From assembly GCA_030429325.1 (NCBI GenBank), contig JAUICT010000019.1, forward strand, positions 1 to 13,100: a stretch of DNA of 13,100 nucleotides, in the 5' to 3' direction. The notes beneath the pieces were generated by a model. It was not told where the DNA came from and did not search any database. It saw only the letters and a program-made list of their open reading frames with translations. Shown piece by piece: positions 6,660 through 13,100 of the stretch. A program made the position numbers and the translations under genes. Source of the stretch: Bacteroidia bacterium. Lineage in GTDB: Bacteria; Bacteroidota; Bacteroidia; Flavobacteriales; Flavobacteriaceae. The stretch's first letter is position 1. Every line of letters begins with the position of its first letter.

Positions 6660-8093
6660 TTAAAACTCAGCGTTCTGTGGAGTTCTAGGGTAGGGAATCA
6701 CGTCCCTGATGTTACCCATACCCGTGGCAAACTGGACCATTCGTTCAAAACCAAGCCCAAAACCGCTGTGTGTGGCCGTGCCAAATCGTCTCAGGTCCAA
6801 GTACCACCAAAGCTCCTTTTCATCAATATTCAACGCTTTGATTTTGTCTTGAAGCACATCCAAACGTTCTTCCCTTTGGGAACCTCCAACAATTTCCCCA
6901 ATACCTGGAAAAAGCACGTCCATGGCACGTACGGTTTTGCCATCTTCGTTCAAACGCATATAGAAAGCCTTGATATTGGCCGGATAATCAAAAAGGATTA
7001 CTGGGCACTTAAAATGCTTTTCCACCAAGAAGCGTTCGTGCTCGCTCTGTAAATCGGCACCCCAATCATTAATGGGATATTGGAATTTCTTCTTCTTGTT
7101 GGGCTTGCTGTTCCGCAAAATATCGATGGCTTCGGTATAGGAAACCCTTTTAAAGTTGTTCTCGACCACAAACTTCAGTTTCTCGGTCAGGCTCATTTCA
7201 GAACGTTCAGCTTGGGGTTTGGATTTCTCCTCATCCAACAAACGTTTTTCCAAGAACTCAAGATCATCACCACAGTTATCCAACACATATTGAATGATCC
7301 ATTTGATGAAATCTTCGGCAAGATCCATGTTGGCATCCAAGTCATTGAAGGCCACTTCAGGTTCTATCATCCAAAACTCCGCCAAGTGTCTGGAGGTATT
7401 GGAATTTTCCGCCCTAAACGTAGGTCCAAAGGTGTATACTTTACCCAAGGCCATGGCATAGGTTTCGGCCTCTAACTGCCCTGAAACGGTAAGGTTGGTC
7501 TCCTTTCCGAAGAAATCTTCGGAATAGTCCACCTTGCCTTGTTCATCAACAGGAGGATTCTTGTCGTCTAGAGTTGTGACCCGGAACATTTCCCCGGCCC
7601 CTTCCGCATCGGAACCCGTAATGATGGGGGCGTGCATATAATAAAACCCATTCTGCTGAAAATAGCTGTGAATGGCAAATGATAGCGCAGAACGCACCCG
7701 CATTACAGCCGAAAAGGTGTTGGTGCGTACCCGCAAATGTGCTTTTTCCCTCAAGAACTCCAAGGAGTGTTTTTTTGGCTGAATAGGGTAGGTCTCCGGG
7801 TCGGCCGTACCATGGACAAAGACATCCGTGGATTGGATTTCCACACTTTGTCCCTTTCCTTGGCTTTCCACCAACGTGCCGGATATTTTTAAGGCTGCCC
7901 CAGTGCTGATTTGTTTGAGCAAGGCTTCGTCAAAATTTTCAAAATCGACAACGCATTGCAGATTATGTATGGTTGAACCATCGTTCAAGGCAATAAATCG
8001 GTTGCTCCTAAATGTTTTTACCCATCCATTTACTTCAACTGGTTCTCCTACGGGTTGCTTTTCTAGCAATTCTTTTATGGAATAAGACTTCAT
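6660..8093 (-). CDS. asnS: asparaginyl-tRNA synthetase
   Basis: This 477-residue class IIb synthetase charges tRNA-Asn with asparagine in the cytoplasm. An OB-fold anticodon-binding domain fills about 18-97. The catalytic domain shows motif 2 (FGPTFRAENSNTSRHLAEFW, 222-241) and motif 3 (GFGLGFERMVQFATG, 444-458), and ends in PYPRTPQNAEF, typical of AsnRS rather than AspRS. A lysine- and glutamate-rich insert lies at about 280-340. Start and length fit the family. It lies 90 bases after the RND exporter and 46 bases before rpoN on the same strand. Confidence 0.98.
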   Translation of the reverse strand: MKSYSIKELLEKQPVGEPVEVNGWVKTFRSNRFIALNDGSTIHNLQCVVDFENFDEALLKQISTGAALKISGTLVESQGKGQSVEIQSTDVFVHGTADPETYPIQPKKHSLEFLREKAHLRVRTNTFSAVMRVRSALSFAIHSYFQQNGFYYMHAPIITGSDAEGAGEMFRVTTLDDKNPPVDEQGKVDYSEDFFGKETNLTVSGQLEAETYAMALGKVYTFGPTFRAENSNTSRHLAEFWMIEPEVAFNDLDANMDLAEDFIKWIIQYVLDNCGDDLEFLEKRLLDEEKSKPQAERSEMSLTEKLKFVVENNFKRVSYTEAIDILRNSKPNKKKKFQYPINDWGADLQSEHERFLVEKHFKCPVILFDYPANIKAFYMRLNEDGKTVRAMDVLFPGIGEIVGGSQREERLDVLQDKIKALNIDEKELWWYLDLRRFGTATHSGFGLGFERMVQFATGMGNIRDVIPYPRTPQNAEF

Positions 8094-8118
8094 TATAAGG
8101 CTATCGTAATTTAAGCGG

Positions 8119-8152
8119 TAAAGATAGGTTTTTGATAAAAAATGAAAGCAAT
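8119..8152 (-). promoter_or_regulatory. possible promoter of asnS
   Basis: On the minus strand TATCTTTA (8119-8126) resembles the -7 element TAnnTTTG, and ATTG (8149-8152) lies 22 bases upstream as a weak -33. It would give a leader of roughly 20 bases before asnS. The spacing is at the long end, so this is tentative. Confidence 0.3.
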
Positions 8153-8183
8153 GGAATGGCCTAATTTATAGCTCCTCCGTGGA

Positions 8184-10580
8184 TTATTTGTCCTTTGGAC
8201 CGTCCTCTTCCTTGGGCAGAATATCAATTTGGGGCTTTTTAAGGACCTGCTTATTGGCAATGCTTCTTTCCAATGATAGCAGTAAGGAGGGCAACAAGAT
8301 CAAGTTGGAAAGCATGGCGAACAGCAATGTGGCCGATACCAGTCCTCCCAAAGCTTTTGTACCCCCAAAACTGGAAATGATGAATACCGAAAAGCCAAAG
8401 AACAGCACGATGGAGGTATAGAACATACTTACCCCGGTTTCGCGCAACGCAGCATAGACCGATCTTTTGATGTGCCATTTGTGTGCGGCCAATTCTTGCC
8501 GGTACTTAGCCAAAAAGTGAATGGTGTCATCTACCGAAATACCAAAAGCAATGCTGAACACCAAAATGGTGGAAGGCTTTATGGGGACGCCCAGATACCC
8601 CATTACCCCGGCGGTTATCACCAAGGGAAGCAGGTTGGGGACCAAGGAAATGATGACCATTCGGAACGAGCGGAAGAGGTAGGCCATAAAAAGTGAGATC
8701 AAACCAATGGCCAGCGCTAACGAGAGCAATAAGTTTTTGACCAGATATTTGGTGCCTTTTAAAAATAGCAGTGCCTTTCCGGTCATAAAAACCTTGTATC
8801 GTTCGGATGGGAAAAACTTATCGATGGCCTGTAGTACATCTTCTTCAATCTCCTCCATGCGGTCTATTTTTACATCCTGCATAAAGGTGGTCAAACGTGC
8901 CGTCTGCCCTGTGCTGTCGACAAAACTTTCCAAAAGATTGTCATTGCCAGAAGATTTCCGTGCAGCGTCCATTATGAACGTATTCTCTTGGGAAGTGGGC
9001 AGCTGGTAGTATTTTGGGATGCCGTTATAAAAAGCCTGTTTGGAATATTTGATCAGATCTACAACGGAAATGGGCCTGGACAGTTCGGGAATTTCATCAA
9101 TGGCCATGCCTAGTTGGTCCATTCGCTTTAGAGTGGCAGGTTTGATTACGCCGTTTTTACGCTCGGTGTCCACCACAATCTCCATGGGCATTATACCATC
9201 GAATTCTTGTTCAAAAAACCGAATGTCCTTAAAAAAATGGGTGTTTTTTGGAAGGTCTTCAATCCTACTTCCTGTAATCTTTATTTGATAGATTCCCACA
9301 ATACTCAGTATCAAAACTGCTACTGTGGTAATGTAGACCGCTATTCTGTGGTGCCGTACCATACGCTCCATCCAATTGACAAAGAAGTCCATCCATTTTT
9401 TGTTGAGATGCTTTAAGTGCTTGGTTTTGGGAAGCGGCATAAAACTGTAAATGATGGGTATGATCAATAGGGAAAGGATAAAAATTCCCACAATATTGAT
9501 GGAGGCCACAATACCAAATTCCTTAAGAAGGTCACTGTCCAAAATAATGAAGGTGGCAAACCCCGATGCGGTAGTGATATTGGTCATTAAGGTAGCATTC
9601 CCAATCTTGGAAATGACTCGCTGTAAGGATAGGGCCTGATTGCCGTGCTTATTGACCTCTTGTTGGTATTTATTGATCAGGAAAATACAATTGGGGATTC
9701 CAATCACAATAATCAGGGGCGGAATCAACGCGGTCAAGATAGTAATCTCATACTGTAAGAGTCCCAAAAAGCCAAATGCCCACATTACCCCAATAATGAC
9801 CACGCACATGGAAATGAATGTGGCTCGGAAACTCCGGAAGAAAAAGAAAAAGATGATTGAGGTCACCAAAAGGGCCGCTACAATAAAAATGCCTATTTCA
9901 TCCACGATGGATTTAGTGTTCCAAGTGCGTATGTAAGGCATGCCGGATACCCTAACATCCAATTGGGTCTCATCTTCAAAGCCTTTGACCAAGTCGCCAA
10001 GATCATTTAGGATAAACTCATTGCGTACCGCAGTGTTCATGATGTCCTTGTCCAAATAGGCAATGGTCTGTATAGTACCGCTCTTGGGATTGTATACTAG
10101 ATTGTCATAAAAGGGCAATTCGTTGAATAGGTGGTTGGTGAGTGAATCAACTTCCTGTTTGGTCCTTGGAGGGTTTTTAATGAAGGGCTCCATGACAAAA
10201 GCCTGTGTTTCATTGTCCTTGACAAGTACCTTAAGGTTGTCCGTGGATAAAACAAAATCAATCTCAGGGAATGCCTCCAATTGCTTGCTGAGCTTGTTCC
10301 ATCGGTTGAAGTTTTGAGGGGTGAACAAAGCGGTATCCCGAATGGCCAATACAATGGCGTTTCCTTCTTCACCGAAAATTTTGGTGAAGGCATTGTACTC
10401 TATCGAAGCAGGATGATCGTCCGGAAGAATGTTGGCCTCGGTATTGGAGAACTGCATGTTCTTCCACTGAAGGCCCAAAAAAACAGTGAATCCTGCAATG
10501 GCGATAAGAATCAGAATCCTATTGCGAAGAATAATCCGTGCGACCTTAGGCCAAAATCCTTTAGTGAGCTTTGCTACCAT
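8184..10580 (-). CDS. RND/MMPL-family transporter (predicted exporter)
   Basis: This 798-residue inner-membrane protein has the duplicated RND architecture. The first helix is at about 18-37, followed by an extracytoplasmic domain (about 40-225) and five helices (about 228-248, 255-275, 280-302, 328-348, 355-382). The second half repeats this: a helix at about 412-433, a domain at about 435-612, and helices near 614-636, 641-662, 670-688, 712-738 and 745-770. GISVDDTIHFLAKYR (680-694) holds the paired acidic residues (D684, D685) characteristic of proton-driven RND helices; the equivalent spot in the first half is GIPNCIFLINKY, without an acid. The size is that of the hopanoid/MMPL-like HAE3-type exporters rather than the roughly 1,000-residue AcrB type. 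No membrane-fusion protein or outer-membrane factor is nearby. The substrate is unknown; lipid-like molecules are typical for the group. Confidence 0.9.
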   Translation of the reverse strand: MVAKLTKGFWPKVARIILRNRILILIAIAGFTVFLGLQWKNMQFSNTEANILPDDHPASIEYNAFTKIFGEEGNAIVLAIRDTALFTPQNFNRWNKLSKQLEAFPEIDFVLSTDNLKVLVKDNETQAFVMEPFIKNPPRTKQEVDSLTNHLFNELPFYDNLVYNPKSGTIQTIAYLDKDIMNTAVRNEFILNDLGDLVKGFEDETQLDVRVSGMPYIRTWNTKSIVDEIGIFIVAALLVTSIIFFFFFRSFRATFISMCVVIIGVMWAFGFLGLLQYEITILTALIPPLIIVIGIPNCIFLINKYQQEVNKHGNQALSLQRVISKIGNATLMTNITTASGFATFIILDSDLLKEFGIVASINIVGIFILSLLIIPIIYSFMPLPKTKHLKHLNKKWMDFFVNWMERMVRHHRIAVYITTVAVLILSIVGIYQIKITGSRIEDLPKNTHFFKDIRFFEQEFDGIMPMEIVVDTERKNGVIKPATLKRMDQLGMAIDEIPELSRPISVVDLIKYSKQAFYNGIPKYYQLPTSQENTFIMDAARKSSGNDNLLESFVDSTGQTARLTTFMQDVKIDRMEEIEEDVLQAIDKFFPSERYKVFMTGKALLFLKGTKYLVKNLLLSLALAIGLISLFMAYLFRSFRMVIISLVPNLLPLVITAGVMGYLGVPIKPSTILVFSIAFGISVDDTIHFLAKYRQELAAHKWHIKRSVYAALRETGVSMFYTSIVLFFGFSVFIISSFGGTKALGGLVSATLLFAMLSNLILLPSLLLSLERSIANKQVLKKPQIDILPKEEDGPKDK

Positions 10581-10597
10581 TTGGGTTTTGTTGGGCG

Positions 10598-10605
10598 CAA
10601 AGGTA
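10598..10605 (-). promoter_or_regulatory. -7 box of the RND exporter gene
   Basis: On the minus strand TACCTTTG followed by CGCCC is an exact match to the Bacteroidota -7 consensus TAnnTTTG, 17 bases before the exporter start codon. No clear TTTG is present at the -33 distance. It probably starts a transcript running through the exporter and perhaps asnS and rpoN. Confidence 0.6.
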
Positions 10606-10655
10606 GAAAATGATCGGCTGTGTTCCTAGGAAAGCAGACAATCTGTACCTTGGTT

Positions 10656-11210
10656 TTACACCTTCATGATTTCGGCTTCCTTTACAGATAAAATAGCATC
10701 TACTTTTTTGCTGTACGAATCGGTCAGCTCCTGTACATCGACCTCGGCATTGCTCAATAAATCTTCGGAGATGTCCAAAGCCTTAAGTTCTTTGTTGGCT
10801 TCCTGTCTGGCACTTCGAATACTTACTTTGGCATCTTCTGCTTCGCTTTTGGCTTGCTTGGTAAGCTGAATTCTTCTTTCCTCTGTCAAAGGTGGTACAT
10901 TGATGATGACCATTTCGCCATTGTTCATAGGGTTAAATCCTAGATTGGCATTCATAATGGCCGTTTCAATTTCCCCAAGAAGGTTTTTTTCCCAAGGTTG
11001 TACTGAAATGGTCCTAGCATCTGGGGTATTGATGTTGGATACTTGGGAAAGTGGGGTTTTGGAACCATAATACTCTACCATAACGGTAGATAACATCATT
11101 GGACTTGCTTTTCCGGCACGTATTTTTACCAAAGCTTTCTCTAAGTGGGTGATGCTGGCATCCATGCTTTCTTTAGTGCTGTCAAGTATAAATTTTACTT
11201 CTTCGTCCAT
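10656..11210 (-). CDS. frr: ribosome recycling factor
   Basis: This 184-residue cytoplasmic protein splits post-termination ribosomes together with EF-G. The family landmarks are present: LVKIRAGKASPMML (27-40), YYGSKTPLSQVSNI (47-60), VNVPPLTEERR-like INVPPLTEERR (103-113), and the C-terminal helices of the long three-helix bundle. Length matches the usual 185 residues. It lies 42 bases after pyrH on the same strand, the classic pyrH-frr pair, and is expected to be cotranscribed with it. No clear terminator follows it before the exporter promoter. Confidence 0.98.
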   Translation of the reverse strand: MDEEVKFILDSTKESMDASITHLEKALVKIRAGKASPMMLSTVMVEYYGSKTPLSQVSNINTPDARTISVQPWEKNLLGEIETAIMNANLGFNPMNNGEMVIINVPPLTEERRIQLTKQAKSEAEDAKVSIRSARQEANKELKALDISEDLLSNAEVDVQELTDSYSKKVDAILSVKEAEIMKV

Positions 11211-11252
11211 AATTTTTAAGTTTAACTGTCTAAAATCAAAGCGTGTGCCAAC

Positions 11253-11960
11253 TTAAATGTTGACCACGGTCCCAATATTTTCACCTGAAACTATTTTCAT
11301 AAGATTTCCCCGTGTGTTCATATCAAAGACCACAATGGGAAGTTCGTTTTCTTGGCTTAATGTAAATGCAGTAGTGTCCATTACTTTAAGGCCTTTGGAT
11401 AGTACTTCCTTGAAGGACAGGGAATCAAATTTCGTGGCATTTTTATCCTTTTCCGGGTCGGAGGTATAGATTCCATCAACCCGCGTACCTTTTAAAATGA
11501 CATCTGCGTCAATTTCTATGGCCCGCAATACTGCTGCGGAATCTGTTGTGAAATACGGATTGCCGGTACCCCCTCCAAATATGACAACTCTTCCTTTTTC
11601 CAAATGTCGAATAGCCCTTCTTCTGATAAAAGGTTCGGCTACTTCATTGATTTTGATTGCCGATTGTAGGCGGGTCTCAACACCTTGATGCTCCAGAGCA
11701 CTTTGCAAGGCCAGTCCATTGATTACGGTGGCCAACATGCCCATATGGTCTCCTTGAACACGATCCATGCCTTGGCTTGTTCCCGAAAGCCCCCTAAAAA
11801 TGTTCCCGCCGCCAATAACAATGGCCACTTCAATGCCCTTTTCTACCACAGACTTGATATCTTCGGCATATTCAGCCAATCGCTTGGCATCAATACCATA
11901 TTGTTGTTCGCCCATGAGTGCCTCGCCACTAAGTTTTAATAGAATTCTTTTGTATTGCAT
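11253..11960 (-). CDS. pyrH: UMP kinase
   Basis: This 235-residue enzyme phosphorylates UMP to UDP with ATP in pyrimidine nucleotide synthesis. It has the amino-acid-kinase fold of bacterial PyrH. Visible motifs are KLSGEAL (9-15) at the phosphate site, the glycine loop GGGNIFRG (50-57), DHMGMLAT (71-78), and GGGTGNPYFTTDSAA (129-143), which contacts nucleotide. Start and length are standard. It is separated from tsf by a terminator and has its own probable promoter, then runs into frr after 42 bases. Confidence 0.98.
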   Translation of the reverse strand: MQYKRILLKLSGEALMGEQQYGIDAKRLAEYAEDIKSVVEKGIEVAIVIGGGNIFRGLSGTSQGMDRVQGDHMGMLATVINGLALQSALEHQGVETRLQSAIKINEVAEPFIRRRAIRHLEKGRVVIFGGGTGNPYFTTDSAAVLRAIEIDADVILKGTRVDGIYTSDPEKDKNATKFDSLSFKEVLSKGLKVMDTTAFTLSQENELPIVVFDMNTRGNLMKIVSGENIGTVVNI

Positions 11961-11982
11961 TGAAGGTATCTTGAAGTTCGGA

Positions 11983-12022
11983 CAAAAATAATCAAAAATA
12001 TTTATGGGGTGGATAGGCTAAA
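11983..12022 (-). promoter_or_regulatory. probable promoter(s) of pyrH-frr
   Basis: Two exact TAnnTTTG matches, both TATTTTTG, lie in tandem on the minus strand at 11993-12000 and 11983-11990. TTTA at 12019-12022 is a near-match to the -33 TTTG, 18 bases before the first box. Since tsf ends in a terminator just upstream, a promoter is expected here. Which box is used cannot be told. Confidence 0.5.
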
Positions 12023-12047
12023 GGTGTTGATTTTGTTGGATGGAAAT

Positions 12048-12080
12048 AAAAAAACCGCTTCCAAATGAAAGCGGTTTTTT
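12048..12080 (-). terminator. rho-independent terminator of tsf
   Basis: A 12-bp hairpin pairs 12049-12060 with 12069-12080 (AAAAAACCGCTT with AAGCGGTTTTTT on the plus strand) around an 8-base loop. On the minus strand it ends in seven T residues, 21 bases after the tsf stop codon. The symmetrical A/T flanks would let it also work in the plus direction, but no plus-strand gene ends there. Confidence 0.93.
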
Positions 12081-12100
12081 AAACAATTGTTGGGTTTGAT

Positions 12101-12925
12101 TTATCCCAAAGCTACTCTTTTAAAGCCAGTTACTTGCAAATCAGCATTTACTGACTTTACGTATTGGGCTACACTTTGTTTGCTGTCCTTGATGAAGTCT
12201 TGGTTTACCAAAGTGTTGTCCTTGAAGAAACGCTTTAATTTACCTTTGGCGATGTTGTCCAACATGGCTTCTGGCTTTCCTTCTTGGCGCAGTTGGTCTT
12301 TGGCAATTTCAATCTCCTTTTCGATAACGGATTGATCTACGCCTTCTTCATTAAGTGCAATGGGGTTCATTGCTGCAGCTTGCATGGCTACATCCTTGGC
12401 GGCTTCGGCAGCGCCATCAACATTGGCGGACAACCCAACCAAAGTGGCAATTTTGTTTCCAGCATGGATGTAAGAACCAACAAATGGTGCGCTCAATTTC
12501 TCAAAGCTCCCAATTTCTATCTTTTCACCAATTACACCGGTTTGCTCGGTCAATTTGTCTGCAACAGTCATTCCATCGAAAGAAGCGGCAAGGAAATCAT
12601 CCTTACTGTCATGGCTTAGTGCCAAATCGGCCAAATCATTGGCCAATTTTACAAAGCTGTCGTTCTTGGCCACAAAGTCGGTTTCACAGTTCAATGAAAT
12701 GATAACCCCACTTGTGCTATCTGAATTTACTTTTGCAATAGCTGCACCTTCAGAAGAATCCCTATCGGCTCTTTTGGCGGCTACTTTTTGTCCTTTTTTT
12801 CTAAGGATTTCTATTGCTTTATCAAAATCACCATCGGCTTCAACCAAAGCTTTTTTGCAATCCATCATTCCAGCTCCGGTGGTTTTTCTTAATTTATTTA
12901 CTTCTGCGGCGGTAATCTTTGCCAT
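12101..12925 (-). CDS. tsf: translation elongation factor Ts
   Basis: This 274-residue cytoplasmic factor recycles EF-Tu by exchanging GDP for GTP. The N-terminal UBA-like domain (about 1-45) has VNKLRKTTGAGMMDCKKAL, and the core contains the EF-Tu contact motif TDFVAKN (82-88). The dimerisation and C-terminal parts follow, ending at KRVALG. Length is normal for Bacteroidota. The start at 12925 (MAKITAAEV) is the usual one, preceded on the minus strand by a purine run (AAAAAGAGAAAAAA) rather than a strong Shine-Dalgarno. A terminator follows the stop. Confidence 0.98.
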   Translation of the reverse strand: MAKITAAEVNKLRKTTGAGMMDCKKALVEADGDFDKAIEILRKKGQKVAAKRADRDSSEGAAIAKVNSDSTSGVIISLNCETDFVAKNDSFVKLANDLADLALSHDSKDDFLAASFDGMTVADKLTEQTGVIGEKIEIGSFEKLSAPFVGSYIHAGNKIATLVGLSANVDGAAEAAKDVAMQAAAMNPIALNEEGVDQSVIEKEIEIAKDQLRQEGKPEAMLDNIAKGKLKRFFKDNTLVNQDFIKDSKQSVAQYVKSVNADLQVTGFKRVALG

Positions 12926-13006
12926 TTTTTTCTCTTTTTAAATTTATGTAAAGTAAAACACTAAAAAGGTGTTTCGTTTTAGGACAATGTTAAATCAGCT
13001 TTTGGT

Positions 13007-13100
13007 TTATTCAACCCCACCTTTTACACTGTCTTGCCATTCTTTCAATTCATCCCATTTGCCATCAGCGGCCAATTTTGCTTGTTTTGGCCATGAAGTT
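13007..13100 (-). CDS. C-terminal fragment of an unidentified gene
   Basis: On the minus strand an open frame enters from the right edge and stops at 13007-13009 (TAA). It encodes at least 31 residues, including SWPKQAKLAADGKWDELKEW and ending VKGGVE. The tail is rich in Trp (three), Lys and acidic residues and looks like an amphipathic helical end of a soluble protein. From position one expects rpsB (ribosomal protein S2) just before tsf, but I do not recognise this as an S2 tail. It ends 81 bases before the tsf start; that gap holds only a weak 6-bp hairpin (12956-12961 with 12969-12974). Confidence 0.55.
   Translation of the reverse strand, partial: TSWPKQAKLAADGKWDELKEWQDSVKGGVE

Noticed and set aside
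7080..7475. 131-residue plus-strand frame within asnS
   Set aside because: It is antisense to the AsnRS catalytic domain with no start signal or recognisable motif.
12555..12941. 128-residue plus-strand frame opposite tsf
   Set aside because: It is a shadow of the conserved tsf gene; its serine/alanine-rich sequence arises from the complement of tsf codons.
12956..12974. Hairpin between the right-edge gene and tsf as a terminator
   Set aside because: The stem is only 6 bp and AT-rich with no T run after it on the minus strand, so it is unlikely to stop transcription before tsf.

Overview
The window looks like a chromosomal core region of a marine-type Flavobacteriaceae bacterium (phylum Bacteroidota). 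The evidence is moderate GC content, weak ribosome binding sites, promoter boxes of the Bacteroidota TAnnTTTG type, a Bacteroidota-style ExbB with a cleavable-looking N-terminus, paired long and short ExbD proteins, and AsnRS, RpoN, Tsf, PyrH and Frr proteins all of the form usual in that group. The genus cannot be fixed from what is visible; a Muricauda/Maribacter-like organism would fit. No insertion sequence, phage, CRISPR or other mobile signature was found, and no gene-free stretch exceeds 300 bases (the longest is about 154 bases, 2534-2687).

Positions 1-4559 read on the plus strand. A tRNA-Ser(GGA) is followed by a proton-motive-force transduction cluster: an ExbB/TolQ/MotA-family channel, a small four-helix membrane protein, a long ExbD and a short ExbD, and a strong terminator. 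A second long/short ExbD pair follows with its own similar terminator, and then an outer-membrane beta-barrel protein. The second ExbD pair is clearly a tandem duplicate of the first, and the duplicated unit probably included the terminator. The expected role is to energise TonB-dependent outer-membrane transport or a Tol-like envelope process; no tonB gene lies in the window.

Positions 4554-13100 read on the minus strand. In transcription order: an unidentified C-terminal gene fragment at the right edge, tsf with a good terminator, pyrH-frr behind Bacteroidota-type -7 boxes, then a large RND/MMPL-family exporter with its own clear -7 box, asnS, rpoN and a seven-helix membrane protein. The last protein appears to be a degenerate PAP2-type protein, and its start codon overlaps the rpoN stop. 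The two transcriptional directions converge at 4554-4559, where the beta-barrel gene and the membrane-protein gene overlap by six bases.

Most of the window is conserved housekeeping content. The least routine parts are the duplicated ExbD pairs, the paired cysteines in both long ExbDs, the uncharacterised four-helix protein inserted between exbB and exbD, and the PAP2-like protein with altered signature residues.
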